DNA from: Lacrimispora sp. 210928-DFI.3.58
GTDB taxonomy: Bacteria > Bacillota > Clostridia > Lachnospirales > Lachnospiraceae
Length of the DNA stretch: 21,022 nucleotides
Assembly: GCF_020554865.1 (NCBI RefSeq)
Contig: NZ_JAJCIC010000048.1
Span: 1-21,022, forward strand
Direction: 5' to 3'
The translations under genes and the position numbers were made by a program. Shown here one piece after another: positions 14,593 through 21,022 of the stretch (the stretch's first letter is position 1; every line of letters begins with the position of its first letter). The notes under the pieces are model-generated. The model was not told the origin of the DNA and ran no database searches. It worked only from the letters and a program-made list of their open reading frames with translations.

Positions 14593-15136
14593 AGTAATAC
14601 GCTACCTCCACAACGCCCTTTAAGCTTCCCTCTGCCTCCTCTATATTTAAATGGCTGAGATAGAGGCTGCGGGAGGTCCTCTCTATTTCCTCTGAAAACA
14701 TTCCTATACTGCCTGTTCCCGGACATTGGATCTCCATTGCCACTGTGACTTCCATGATAGAAGGACCTGATGGCCCGTCCGCATCATCCAGAGACTCCTC
14801 CGGCTCATACCAGATCTCAGGCTTTCCAATCTCCATGCGCAGGATTTCTATCCCTGCTTTTGATGCCGTTTCCTGGAGCATCCTGTCTATCTGGGCACAT
14901 TTCATATCATGGTAGAAAAATTCTGTGTTTTCTTCCTCTTCCCTCAAGGCCTCCAGGCGCTCTGTATATAGCTCAAGCTCTGCCCTGCGGCTCTTTGCAT
15001 TTTCCAAGGCCTGTTCTGCCTGGGAGACCTCCTCGAAAACAGGCAGTATGAGCAGCCTGAGAAACAGACACCACATGACCACGATCCCCAGAAGCCCCAA
15101 AAGGACCTGCTCCCTAAACGTCAGCTTGCGTATCAT
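14576..15136 (-). CDS. PilO/GspM-like pilus alignment protein
   Basis: A 186-residue bitopic membrane protein. A short cytoplasmic start (MIRKLTFREQ) is followed by one membrane helix (about 11-31), a coiled coil (about 33-68, heptad-like EQALENAKSRRAELELYTERL), and an extracytoplasmic ferredoxin-like domain. This is the plan of PilO and GspM, which pair with PilN/GspL to connect the ATPase with the growing pilus. Sequence identity to named members is weak, so the call relies on architecture and position. The ATG at 15136 overlaps the stop of the PilM/N-like gene as ATGA, a classic coupling arrangement, with AGGGGAG just upstream. The longer open frame from 15232 lacks support. Confidence 0.75.
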   Translation of the reverse strand: MIRKLTFREQVLLGLLGIVVMWCLFLRLLILPVFEEVSQAEQALENAKSRRAELELYTERLEALREEEENTEFFYHDMKCAQIDRMLQETASKAGIEILRMEIGKPEIWYEPEESLDDADGPSGPSIMEVTVAMEIQCPGTGSIGMFSEEIERTSRSLYLSHLNIEEAEGSLKGVVEVAYYYVQTE

Positions 15137-16554
15137 GGCTCCCCTTGCCCTCCCTCCGCTGTATCCTGATCTAAAACTGCATAAAGGATGGCAAGGCAGC
15201 GGGTGTTCCCCTCCTTCTCTGCCATTTCCCATGCATTATGGCCCACCTCTTTAAAGATTCCCGTACTCCGGATGCGTTCCTCCAAAGCCGGTATCTGGGA
15301 GGGCTTTTCTGCTGACAGAGTGACTTCCACCAGCGCCTCCCGACTGTCATAGCTCAGGGCATCTATCTTCATTCCAGACTCCAGTGAATCAGAAATTGCC
15401 TGTATATACTCTCTCTTTAATATGCCTCCATTTTCCTCAGACAGCGCTCTGCCTGCCCTTCTGACTGCCAGAAGAGCCTCCGTTTCATCGTGCAGCACCT
15501 TCCCATAAAAGTCTGCACCTTCCGCACCGCCCGCAGCAAACGTAAGCAGGTCTGTGCTGTGCCTCAGTTCCTTTAGCTGGAAATAGGGAAACAAATACAG
15601 ACAGAGAGCGATAACAACATTCAGAAAAAACAGGCAGGCATACACCTTTCCAAAGGACAGCCTGAGATTTCTCCTTCCTCCCGGCCTATTCTTTATCAGC
15701 CGGTCTGAAAAATACACCTGTGAAGATCTGTTCCTCTTATAGACCATTTCCTTTTCCGGCTGGATCACACGGCAGGGAAGCTTTAAGGCCCGGCTCAATT
15801 TTTCTGCCCCAACTGCCGGATCCCCAATGCCTTCTGTTCTCAGAATGACAGCTTTTGGCAGGGAGACATGCTCCCGGTCCTTCATTTCCCGGTATATTTC
15901 CCTCGCCCATTCTGCCATTTCCTCCCAAAGGCAGTCCTCCGCCTGAAGGCGTATAAACTCCAGAGGCTTCATGGCTAAGACGCGGTGGGAAATGCAGTGT
16001 CCGCTCCACAGTCCATAAATCCCCATATGTTCCAGGCCTATTTCTGCAAAGAGAACGGACTCTTCCTTCCACCAAAGCCAGGCCACCTCTGCAATACAGG
16101 AGCTGCGCACGATCACCCGGTCACAGGAAATGCCGGCCTCTGCCAAGGCTCCTGTCAGCTCCTGAAGCTTCCCTCTGTCTATGTAATATACGGTTGCATG
16201 CACAGGATTTCCCTTTTCGGCGCTGTACACATCTACTGCAGTCAGGGCGTCCTCCCTGCACAAGCCCTCTGACACCAGGCGGTTTCTCGCCATAGCCTCC
16301 AGCTCGCCCGGGCCGGCACCCGGAAGTGTCATGAAGGCAGAGCGCACCGGGGCATCCAGGACCAAGCTGGCCTTCTTTCCCTTTAGCCGGTATTTCACTG
16401 CGAGCTTTTTCATACTCTCTCTAAGCTTCCCATCCCCGGCCTCCATCTCTCCTGACCAAGCGATCCTCCGCTTCCTGCAAAGCAGGGAATATGTGATCGC
16501 CCGGTCTTTCATATAAGATAAATGACTGCCCCTCAGGCTGATATAATGCTTCAT
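15133..16554 (-). CDS. Fused PilM-PilN (GspL-like) pilus assembly protein
   Basis: A 473-residue protein with a soluble N-terminal part (1 to about 290) that resembles PilM/GspL actin-like domains, one membrane helix (about 303-325, VYACLFFLNVVIALCLYLF), and a C-terminal extracytoplasmic domain (about 330-473) of the PilN/GspL type (helix followed by an alpha/beta fold, KIDALSYDSREALVEVTLSA). The nucleotide-binding motifs of PilM are not recognisable, so it may not bind ATP. AGAGG lies six bases before the ATG at 16554. It is separated by 11 bases from the platform gene and overlaps the PilO-like gene by four. It likely links the ATPase on the inside with PilO on the outside. Confidence 0.75.
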   Translation of the reverse strand: MKHYISLRGSHLSYMKDRAITYSLLCRKRRIAWSGEMEAGDGKLRESMKKLAVKYRLKGKKASLVLDAPVRSAFMTLPGAGPGELEAMARNRLVSEGLCREDALTAVDVYSAEKGNPVHATVYYIDRGKLQELTGALAEAGISCDRVIVRSSCIAEVAWLWWKEESVLFAEIGLEHMGIYGLWSGHCISHRVLAMKPLEFIRLQAEDCLWEEMAEWAREIYREMKDREHVSLPKAVILRTEGIGDPAVGAEKLSRALKLPCRVIQPEKEMVYKRNRSSQVYFSDRLIKNRPGGRRNLRLSFGKVYACLFFLNVVIALCLYLFPYFQLKELRHSTDLLTFAAGGAEGADFYGKVLHDETEALLAVRRAGRALSEENGGILKREYIQAISDSLESGMKIDALSYDSREALVEVTLSAEKPSQIPALEERIRSTGIFKEVGHNAWEMAEKEGNTRCLAILYAVLDQDTAEGGQGEP

Positions 16555-16565
16555 TCCATTCCTCT

Positions 16566-17756
16566 CTACAACATAGACGAATACATGGTGAACACAGGTA
16601 TCATAACTGCCAGGACCATACTGCCCACGATCAATGCCATGATCAGTATCATCCCAGGCTCCAGCAGCGCTATCATCTGCTCGATCGCTCTTTCTGCCTC
16701 TTTTTCATAATGCACTCCTGCTTCCTTCAATACCCGCTCCAGGGAGCCGGATTCCTCGCCGGAAGCTGTCATGGCCACAAAAACCGGATGAAAGATCCCT
16801 GAGGCCTTCAATGCCTGGGAAAGAGTCTCTCCTCTTTTCAGCCCTTCCGCCGCCTCTTTCAGGCATTTTCTCACAAAGGTATTATCCATCATCCTTCCTG
16901 CCACATCCAATGCCTCCAAAACTCCCGTTCCTCCTCCGTAGAGGACCGCAAAGGCGTTGGCAAAACGCGATGTGTAAATAGTCTTTATCAGCTTTCCAAT
17001 GATAGGGATATAAAGTATGGTCCGGTCTGATTTCAGGCGTACCGAAGGAATCGTAAGAACACCCATAGACAGGGCGGTCAATAGAAAGATTATTATGATG
17101 TATAGGAATCCATAGGCACATAGATTTGATCCTGCATCCAGCATGAGGCGGGTGAACCAGGGAATGGGCTGTCCTTCCAGCATATTCTGAAATTGGGGAA
17201 GCACTGTTGTCAGCAAAAAGAAGGATACCGCAATCGTAACAGACAGCAGGATCAGGGGATAGGTCATTGCCTCACGCACTTTTCCGTTAAGCTCCTCTTC
17301 TCTGCTGTAGTAGTCTGCCATTTTATCCAAAAGCTCATCCAGCCTCCCGCTGGACTCGCCTGTCTTTACCATGTGCACGAGCAGGTTCGGAAAGCTGCCG
17401 GATATGGTTTCCATTGCTTCTGAAAATGTCAGTCCTTTTTGAATGCCTTCCCGTATTTCTGCCAGCGCCTCTTTTAACTGCCTGTCTCCTGCATTCGCAC
17501 AGCAAATATCCAAAATATGGAAAATGGGTACTCCCGCTGACAGCATTACTGACATCTGCCTGCATAGAGGAGACAGATGCTTTGACTTGATGGACGCATG
17601 ACGGGATACCGCTTCCTCACATGCCTTCCAGCTGCAGCAGAACAGTCCTATGCTGTCCAGATATGTTATGAGCGCCCTGCTGTCTGAGGCCTCGATCACT
17701 CCGCGGTGTACCTTTCCATCCATGCTTCTGGCCTTATACCTGTACCGCATACTCAT
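16566..17756 (-). CDS. pilC: Type IV pilus / type II secretion platform protein (PilC/GspF)
   Basis: This integral membrane platform protein rotates or shifts with the ATPase PilB to add pilin subunits. The roughly 396-residue protein has an N-terminal cytoplasmic lead (YRYKARSMDGKVHRGVIEA, a typical GspF opening) and two repeated GspF domains. Each has a phenylalanine/glycine-rich helical bundle with a GESSG or GEESG signature (VKTGESSGRLDELL and TASGEESGSLERVL). Three membrane helices lie near 170-195, 215-240 and 370-392. Possible starts are ATG 17756, ATG 17750 (AAGG six bases upstream) and GTG 17768; the middle choice of 17756 is given here but 17750 is equally good. It opens the first pilus operon, only about 30 bases beyond a hairpin. 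Confidence 0.92.
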   Translation of the reverse strand: MSMRYRYKARSMDGKVHRGVIEASDSRALITYLDSIGLFCCSWKACEEAVSRHASIKSKHLSPLCRQMSVMLSAGVPIFHILDICCANAGDRQLKEALAEIREGIQKGLTFSEAMETISGSFPNLLVHMVKTGESSGRLDELLDKMADYYSREEELNGKVREAMTYPLILLSVTIAVSFFLLTTVLPQFQNMLEGQPIPWFTRLMLDAGSNLCAYGFLYIIIIFLLTALSMGVLTIPSVRLKSDRTILYIPIIGKLIKTIYTSRFANAFAVLYGGGTGVLEALDVAGRMMDNTFVRKCLKEAAEGLKRGETLSQALKASGIFHPVFVAMTASGEESGSLERVLKEAGVHYEKEAERAIEQMIALLEPGMILIMALIVGSMVLAVMIPVFTMYSSML

Positions 17757-17787
17757 CCTTCCCTTCACTTTTCCTAAAATTGGAAAA

Positions 17788-17819
17788 CGGCTTCATCTGA
17801 TGCTGCTCAGATGAAGCCG
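17788..17819 (-). terminator. Hairpin terminator or attenuator before the pilus operon
   Basis: CGGCTTCATCTGA (17788-17800) and TCAGATGAAGCCG (17807-17819) form a perfect 13-bp stem with a six-base loop. On the minus strand it is followed by TTTTCC and shortly TTTT, a moderate U-tract. On the plus strand GCTTTT follows. It lies between the DUF4250 gene and pilC. Confidence 0.8.
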
Positions 17820-17843
17820 GCTTTTAGAAATCCTGTATATGGT

Positions 17844-18026
17844 TCATGAACGGAAGCAATTCTGGTCCGCTTCATAGGTATAGCCAATGCCAGACAACAC
17901 GTCTACCACCGTAGATACGTCCACATCCAGCGCATAACACATTTCCTCCAGAGAGTCATAATGATCACGAAGCTGGGTGTTTACATAACTTAACAGCATA
18001 TATGGATCTTTCGGAATGGTACTCAC
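17844..18026 (-). CDS. DUF4250 domain protein
   Basis: A 60-residue cytoplasmic protein whose sequence (IPKDPYMLLSYVNTQLRD, then LEEMCYALDVDVSTVVDVLSGIGYTYE, ending NCFRS) matches the small DUF4250 family of Clostridia. Its role is unknown, though the middle looks like a helix-turn-helix-type fold. Translation starts at GTG 18026, with AAAGGCAGG eight bases upstream. The longer open frame to 18116 would run through the promoter itself and is rejected. A strong promoter precedes it and a hairpin follows it. Since no other promoter is seen before pilC, this gene may be the first cistron of the pilus transcript. Confidence 0.85.
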   Translation of the reverse strand: MSTIPKDPYMLLSYVNTQLRDHYDSLEEMCYALDVDVSTVVDVLSGIGYTYEADQNCFRS

Positions 18027-18084
18027 GACTGCTACCTGCCTTTTTCTTCTATCTTCATCCGTTTCTTGCAATTCAGCAGAAACG

Positions 18085-18113
18085 ATTATAACACCTGCAA
18101 CACCCGTTTTCAA
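18085..18113 (-). promoter_or_regulatory. Strong sigma-A promoter for the DUF4250 gene
   Basis: On the minus strand TTGAAA (18108-18113) and TATAAT (18085-18090) are separated by 17 bases: five of six and six of six consensus positions. Transcription would begin near 18078 and give a leader of about 52 bases. Confidence 0.85.
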
Positions 18114-18201
18114 CATAATTTTGTGGTATTTTCACCTTTTTCTAAGTGTTGGCATGAATTTTCTGAATTATATTTCAAATAATGAAATTATCAGATTTTA
18201 T

Positions 18202-18223
18202 TCGGACAGCATCTGCAGAGGCT
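18202..18223 (-). terminator. Weak hairpin after clpB
   Basis: Just beyond the clpB stop, GACAGC and GCTGTC pair with a ten-base loop that can itself fold around CTGCAG. On the minus strand the stem is followed by CGAATAAAATC, not a proper U-run, so it is at best a weak terminator. The remaining AT-rich bases up to 18114 hold a small ATTTCA/TGAAAT inverted repeat and nothing gene-like. Confidence 0.35.
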
Positions 18224-18230
18224 GTCATTC

Positions 18231-20822
18231 TCACTCCACATATGCGATCAGGCGCTTTCCATCCTCCGAGAGATCGATCACAATATTGCTTCCCTCTCTC
18301 ACTCCATCTCCCAGGATCAGCTTAGCTGCCAGTGTCTCCACGTACTTCTGCAGATACCGCTTCAATGGACGTGCTCCATATACGGGATCATATCCATTGT
18401 CCGTGATATAGGCTTTGGCCGTGTCTGTCAGCTCAATGGTGAGCTCCCTGTCAGAAAGGCGCTTATTCAGATCACGGATGCACAGATCCACAATGCGTCC
18501 AATATTCTCCTTTGTCAAAGGCTTAAATAGGATGACCTCATCCAGCCTGTTGAGGAACTCCGGCCTGAAATGGGTCCTTAAGTCGTTCATAACAGCCTTC
18601 TCTGCATCCGGCAGAATATTTCCATCCTCCCCAATACCGTCTAACAGGTACTGGGAACCGATATTGGAGGTCAGGATAATAATGGTATTCTTAAAGTCCA
18701 CCGTACGTCCCTGGGAATCTGTGATGCGCCCGTCGTCAAGCACCTGAAGGAGCACATTGAACACATCGGGATGCGCCTTCTCCACCTCATCAAACAGGAC
18801 AACGCTGTAGGGCTTGCGGCGCACGGCCTCTGTCAACTGTCCGCCTTCATCATAGCCCACATAGCCTGGAGGCGCTCCGATCAGACGTGCGACGGAGTGC
18901 TTCTCCATGTACTCACTCATATCGATACGCACCATGTTGGACTCATCGTCAAACAGGGACTCTGCAAGTGCCTTAGCAAGCTCTGTCTTGCCTACGCCTG
19001 TGGGGCCCAGGAACAGGAAGGAGCCGATTGGCTTCGAGGGATCCTTGATCCCTGCTTTGGAACGGATGATGGCCTCTGTCACTTTCTCCACGCCTTCATC
19101 CTGGCCCACTACCCTCTTGTGGAGCACTTCATCCAGATGGAGGGTCTTGCTGCGCTCGCTCTCTGTCAGCTTTGCAACAGGGATACCTGTCCACTTTGAT
19201 ACAATGCGGGCGATCTCATCCTCTGTGACACTCTCATGGACAAGGCTTAGATCTTCCTTTTTCACCTTTTCCTCTTCTGCTGCCAGCTCTTTCTGCAGCT
19301 GCGGCAGCTTTCCGTACTGCAGCTCTGCCGCCTTGTTCAGGTCATATTTCTGCTGGGCATCCTGGATCTCGCGGTTTACGTTCTCGATCTCCTCGCGCAG
19401 GCTGGAGAGGCGGTCCACACTGGCCTTTTCGTTCTCCCACTGGGCCTTTTTCGCTGCGAACTCATCGTGGAGCTCCGCCAGCTCCTTCTGAAGGTCTGCC
19501 AGACGGTCCTGGCTTAAGCGGTCTGTCTCCTTCTTCAGGGCAGCCTCCTCGATCTCCATCTGCATGATCCGCCTGGACATCTCATCCAGATCCGCCGGAA
19601 GGGTATCCAGCTCTGTCTTGATCATAGCGCAGGCCTCATCCACCAGGTCAATGGCCTTATCCGGCAGGAAACGGTCGGAAATATAGCGGTCAGACAGCAT
19701 GGCTGCGCTCACCAGGGCGGAATCTGTGATCTTTACCCCGTGGTAAACCTCATAGCGCTCCTTTAAGCCGCGCAGGATGGATATGGTATCCTCCACCGTG
19801 GGTTCATCCACCATAACAGGCTGGAAACGGCGCTCCAGAGCCGCATCCTTTTCAATGTACTGACGGTACTCATCCAGGGTGGTAGCGCCAATGCAGTGAA
19901 GCTCGCCTCTTGCCAGCATGGGCTTTAGCATATTGCCGGCATCCATGGATCCTTCCGTCTTTCCTGCCCCCACAATGGTGTGGAGCTCATCGATGAACAG
20001 GATGATCTGGCCGTCGCTTTTCTTTACTTCTTCCAGGACAGCCTTTAAGCGCTCCTCAAATTCTCCCCTGTATTTGGCACCTGCCACCAGGGAGCCCATA
20101 TCCAGGGCAAACAGCTTTTTATCCTTCAGTCCGTCAGGCACATCTCCCCGCACAATACGCTGGGCCAGGCCCTCCACCACTGCAGTCTTACCTACACCGG
20201 GCTCACCAATGAGCACCGGATTATTCTTCGTCTTTCTGGACAGGATGCGGACCACATTTCTGATCTCGCTGTCACGTCCGATCACAGGATCCAGCTTCTG
20301 GTCCCTGGCCCGCTCTACCAGGTCATAGCCGTATTTCTGGAGGGTGTCGTAGGTAGCCTCCGGGTTATCACTCACCACACGCTGGTTTCCCCTTACAGTA
20401 GAAAGAGCCTGCAGGAACTTCTCCCTAGTAATGTTGTAGAGCCTGAACAGCTCCTTTATCTCCCTGCTGGGGTTCTTAAGCAGAGACAGGAAAAGATGCT
20501 CCACAGACACATACTCATCGCCCATGGCCTTTGCCTCGTCCTCGCCTCCCAGCAGGACTTTATTCAGATCACCGCTGATATAAAGCTGTCCGCCTCCGCT
20601 TACCTTCGGAAGCTTTTCAATGGCCTTTTTCGCCTCCCCTACAAACATCTCACCCTGGATGCCCATCTTCGTCACAAGCTTCAGGATCAGACTGTCATCC
20701 AATGTCAGAAGGCTGTACAGCAGATGGGGCTCATCGATCTGCTGGTTTCCATATTCATAAGCCAGCTTCTCACAGTTTTGTACTGCTTCCATTGACTTCT
20801 GCGTAAATTTATTAATATTCAT
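18231..20822 (-). CDS. clpB: ATP-dependent disaggregase ClpB
   Basis: This Hsp100 hexameric chaperone rescues aggregated proteins together with DnaK. The 863-residue protein shows the full ClpB plan: a double Clp N-domain (about 1-145), first AAA domain with Walker A GEPGVGKT (near 207) and Walker B ILFIDE (near 275), a long coiled-coil middle domain (about 410-530) that separates ClpB from ClpA/ClpC, and second AAA domain with GPTGVGKT (near 607), [12 protein letters not shown] and TSNIGS. No IGF/IGL-type ClpP-binding loop is apparent, as expected for ClpB. The ATG at 20822 has AGGGG eight bases upstream; the adjacent GTG at 20825 is an alternative. It is controlled by a CIRCE operator overlapping its promoter. 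Confidence 0.97.
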   Translation of the reverse strand: MNINKFTQKSMEAVQNCEKLAYEYGNQQIDEPHLLYSLLTLDDSLILKLVTKMGIQGEMFVGEAKKAIEKLPKVSGGGQLYISGDLNKVLLGGEDEAKAMGDEYVSVEHLFLSLLKNPSREIKELFRLYNITREKFLQALSTVRGNQRVVSDNPEATYDTLQKYGYDLVERARDQKLDPVIGRDSEIRNVVRILSRKTKNNPVLIGEPGVGKTAVVEGLAQRIVRGDVPDGLKDKKLFALDMGSLVAGAKYRGEFEERLKAVLEEVKKSDGQIILFIDELHTIVGAGKTEGSMDAGNMLKPMLARGELHCIGATTLDEYRQYIEKDAALERRFQPVMVDEPTVEDTISILRGLKERYEVYHGVKITDSALVSAAMLSDRYISDRFLPDKAIDLVDEACAMIKTELDTLPADLDEMSRRIMQMEIEEAALKKETDRLSQDRLADLQKELAELHDEFAAKKAQWENEKASVDRLSSLREEIENVNREIQDAQQKYDLNKAAELQYGKLPQLQKELAAEEEKVKKEDLSLVHESVTEDEIARIVSKWTGIPVAKLTESERSKTLHLDEVLHKRVVGQDEGVEKVTEAIIRSKAGIKDPSKPIGSFLFLGPTGVGKTELAKALAESLFDDESNMVRIDMSEYMEKHSVARLIGAPPGYVGYDEGGQLTEAVRRKPYSVVLFDEVEKAHPDVFNVLLQVLDDGRITDSQGRTVDFKNTIIILTSNIGSQYLLDGIGEDGNILPDAEKAVMNDLRTHFRPEFLNRLDEVILFKPLTKENIGRIVDLCIRDLNKRLSDRELTIELTDTAKAYITDNGYDPVYGARPLKRYLQKYVETLAAKLILGDGVREGSNIVIDLSEDGKRLIAYVE

Positions 20823-20901
20823 CACCCATTCCCCTCTCTTTCTGCCTGCCGCTTACCGGCTCGGCCATGGAATTGTGCTTTGTTTTCCTTGTTCTAGTCG
20901 T

Positions 20902-20930
20902 ACTATAACACGCTTTGTTAGCACTGTCAA
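20902..20930 (-). promoter_or_regulatory. Consensus sigma-A promoter of clpB
   Basis: On the minus strand TTGACA (20925-20930, six of six) is 17 bases upstream of TATAGT (20902-20907, five of six). Transcription would begin near 20895 and leave a leader of about 73 bases before the ATG of clpB. The -35 lies inside the CIRCE operator. Confidence 0.92.
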
Positions 20931-20944
20931 GAGATGAGTGCTAA
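20918..20944. promoter_or_regulatory. CIRCE operator (HrcA binding site)
   Basis: TTAGCACTG (20918-20926), nine bases, then GAGTGCTAA (20936-20944). This matches the CIRCE consensus TTAGCACTC-N9-GAGTGCTAA at all but one position. In Firmicutes HrcA binds it and represses heat-shock genes; here it covers the clpB -35 region. The 78 bases from there to the window edge are AT-rich and show no other feature. Confidence 0.95.
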
Positions 20945-21022
20945 CTTTTTTATAAAATCATAGCCGCGGTTAAATGAAAAAGTAATTGCAAGTTTTGCCA
21001 TCAATAAGCCCCTTCTATTGCG

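Noticed and set aside
18027..18116. N-terminal extension of the DUF4250 protein
   Set aside because: The extension would be encoded by the promoter itself (TTGAAA and TATAAT lie within it), and GTG 18026 has a ribosome binding site and fits the family length.
19200..19620. Long plus-strand serine-rich open frames opposite clpB
   Set aside because: They are antisense shadows of the coiled-coil region of clpB, whose Glu/Lys-rich codons read as Ser/Phe on the other strand.

Overview
The window looks like chromosome from a monoderm Clostridia species, most likely a Lachnospiraceae member (clostridial cluster XIVa). Supporting points are the low-complexity AGGAGG-type ribosome binding sites, sigma-A promoters, a CIRCE heat-shock operator, a DUF4250 protein, a DUF815 ATPase, a CmpB-like membrane protein and a type IV pilus set without a secretin. 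The taxon is inferred from gene content; no rRNA or tRNA is present to confirm it. All genes but one lie on the minus strand, so they are described here in the order they are transcribed, from high to low coordinates.

Right end (about 18.2-21.0 kb): clpB, with a consensus sigma-A promoter overlapped by a CIRCE operator. Next comes a 60-residue DUF4250 protein with its own very good promoter, then a hairpin terminator or attenuator.

Middle (about 9.9-17.8 kb): a compact type IV pilus / type II secretion-like machine. The first operon holds an inner-membrane platform protein (PilC/GspF), a fused PilM-PilN (GspL-like) protein, a PilO/GspM-like protein, and three minor pilins in the order PilV/GspI, PilW/GspJ, PilX/GspK. 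A short prepilin peptidase is the only plus-strand gene; it converges on the minor pilins and diverges from a second block, which holds the assembly ATPase PilB/GspE and two major-type prepilins. The parts fit together as follows: the peptidase trims the pilins, PilB and PilC drive assembly, the PilMN-PilO proteins align it, and the three minor pilins probably form the tip. No PilT retraction ATPase is in the window.

Left of the pilus block (about 6.9-9.9 kb): membrane lipid genes, namely cardiolipin synthase, a CmpB-like membrane protein and a PlsC-type acyltransferase. Further left: pheA (chorismate mutase-prephenate dehydratase) followed by the DUF815 ATPase, then a polyphosphate operon (Ppx/GppA-type phosphatase followed by polyphosphate kinase) that ends in a strong, long hairpin terminator near base 60-116.

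The most unusual feature is an intergenic repeat family. Three copies of a structured module of about 126 bp are present at 6572, 8278 and 12455. Each copy is flanked by the motif TTTACTATGAAAGTCC or a close variant repeated 110-111 bp apart, and all three have the same orientation. A fourth, internally deleted remnant lies at 4082 and supplies the stop codon of the DUF815 gene. Paired base changes between copies keep a 9-bp stem intact, which argues that the folded structure is selected. Copy 1 also carries a second, multi-hairpin module that is mostly deleted in copy 2.
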